In this document: positions 63,006 to 64,000 of the stretch, one piece after another | Numbering within the stretch: the first letter of the stretch is position 1 | Layout: each line of letters starts with the position of its first letter | Assembly: GCA_946699065.1 (NCBI GenBank) | Contig: CAMPDV010000532.1 | Location: forward strand, 1 to 64,000 | Source of the DNA: Loxodes magnus | Taxonomy: Eukaryota; Ciliophora; Karyorelictea; Loxodida; Loxodidae | Length of the DNA: 64,000 bases | Reading direction: 5' to 3' | Notes under the pieces: generated by a model | Seen by the model: only the letters and a program-made list of their open reading frames with translations | What the model was told of the DNA's origin: nothing | Database searches by the model: none | Program-made: the position numbers and the translations under genes

Positions 63006-63700
63006 TTATAAAATTTTAAATTTTATGTATAATATGAATAGTTTCCGATTAGAAATTTATTTTTTGATAGTAAGTTTTATTTTTATTTTTCAATTTTAGA
63101 GCATGAATTTCTCTAAAAATGAAAAAAAAAATTTTAACGTTTTGTACTAGAGGAAATATTTGGAACGAAATAAATTTTTATTTTCAGGATAAAAAATTCT
63201 ACATAGGAATAAAATTTCAAGAAAAAACTCAAAATATAAAAGATTTTTGAGAAAAAATAGGATCTAAAAAAAATTTAAATTTAAATAAAATTTGGAAATC
63301 TTTTTTGTTGAAATGGTATTTTGCAAAAATAAAAAACACTTTTTTAGGAAAATTGTTTGATTTGAAAAATTTTGAACAAATTTTATTTTGTTTTTTTGAT
63401 TTTAAGAAAAAATTTTGATAAGGTAAATTATTTTTGAAATGATAATAAAAATTATTGTTTATGTTTTAGAAAAAATACAATTTTTAATTCTGAACTTCTT
63501 TTCGAGTAAATAAAAAGATTCGCTTTAAAAATTTTTAATGCTATAAGAATTTACTTAAATGAAAAGGATCTCAAGAAAAAAGGAGAAATAATAAAATAAA
63601 CCATGAAATCGTGAAAAAATTATCCTTCTTTTTCGCTCTGAGTTATACACTACAAAAGATTTTCCGGATGGATAAGTTATTTTAAGGGATAAATTTTAAA
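63006..63700. repeat. A-tract modules, copy 5
   Basis: Reverse-complement modules near 63,140-63,190 and 63,635-63,680, preceded by the inverted repeat TTTCCGATTAGAAA near 63,042. Same arrangement as downstream of the other WD40 genes. Confidence 0.7.
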
Positions 63701-64000
63701 ATATTTGAAATGTTTTTTAAATAACTTTTAAGAAGTAAATATAAAAAATAAATGACAATTTTAGGAAGAAACAAAATTAGTAAAAAACCTCTAAAAAAGT
63801 GCTTAAAGTTACCTTTTATGATAGATATTCTAAATTGTTAAAAAACTAATCTAAAATAAATTTAAAAATACATTTATAAAAATATGAACAGTCAAATATA
63901 AAAAATGAGGTATAATGCATCTGCAATAATAAAATTTAGGCCAATCTGCAAAGAATCCAAACAATTAATTAAACAAGGATCTAAATAATATATCTAACCT

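Larger units (their letters stand above)
60000..64000 (-). repeat. Inverted copy of the WD40 core repeat, at window edge
   Basis: Reverse complement of about 4,452-7,695 (also 40.1-43.95 kb), interrupted by ORF1 element N3. It runs off the right end of the window at a point matching 4,452. Together with the copy at 40.1-43.95 kb it forms an inverted repeat separated by about 16 kb. Confidence 0.9.

Overview
The window looks like ciliate nuclear DNA, quite possibly germline or otherwise repeat-rich DNA. It is extremely A+T-rich (roughly four fifths by eye), and standard-code reading frames are all tiny. Long frames with clear homology appear once TAA and TAG are read as glutamine: WD40 propellers, LINE endonuclease and reverse transcriptase pieces, and zinc-knuckle ORF1 proteins. 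In these frames TGA repeatedly falls where the family or a parallel copy has tryptophan, while the WD40 genes also seem to end at TGA. The simplest reading is TAR = Gln with TGA = Trp inside genes and probably stop at the end, as in karyorelictean or Condylostoma-type codes. The main alternative is a Tetrahymena-type code (TGA only stop) with decayed copies. No single-copy housekeeping gene, rRNA, tRNA or CRISPR array was recognised.

Layout. 540-3,300 is the reverse-transcriptase half of a LINE (minus). 4,780-7,690 is a core repeat: A-tract modules, an (AAT)n microsatellite and a complete seven-blade WD40 gene (minus, with a 22-nt intron). 7.1-12 kb is A+T-rich repeat without a supported gene. 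12.0-15.31 kb holds two minus-strand coding regions of unknown function. 15.33-15.82 kb is a small retroposon. 15.83-24.3 kb carries another unknown coding region, a second small retroposon with target-site duplication (18.33-18.65 kb) and WD40 copy 2. 24.3-28.4 kb is mostly unique. 28.4-35.28 kb is an inverted copy of 15.83-22.57 kb with WD40 copy 3, plus a zinc-knuckle ORF1 insertion at 32.9 kb and a 72-bp endonuclease scrap. 35.3-36.8 kb is a LINE with an intact-looking endonuclease whose RT domain has been deleted. 36.82-52.56 kb repeats 1.15-15.33 kb in direct orientation, with WD40 copy 4 and a TSD-flanked ORF1 insertion at 45.5 kb. 52.6-60 kb is mostly unique A+T-rich DNA with a few weak ORFs. 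60-64 kb is another inverted core repeat with WD40 copy 5 and a third ORF1 insertion.

How it fits together. The window is a nest of direct and inverted segmental duplications about 4 to 15 kb long, each carrying a WD40 gene. Younger non-autonomous retroposons have inserted into individual copies, so other copies preserve the empty sites. The insertions that can be delimited start almost exactly at an ATG, and several carry stem-loops near their 3' ends whose stems covary. The autonomous partner is presumably the APE-type LINE whose pieces lie at 0.5-3.3, 35.3-36.8 and 36.8-39.0 kb.
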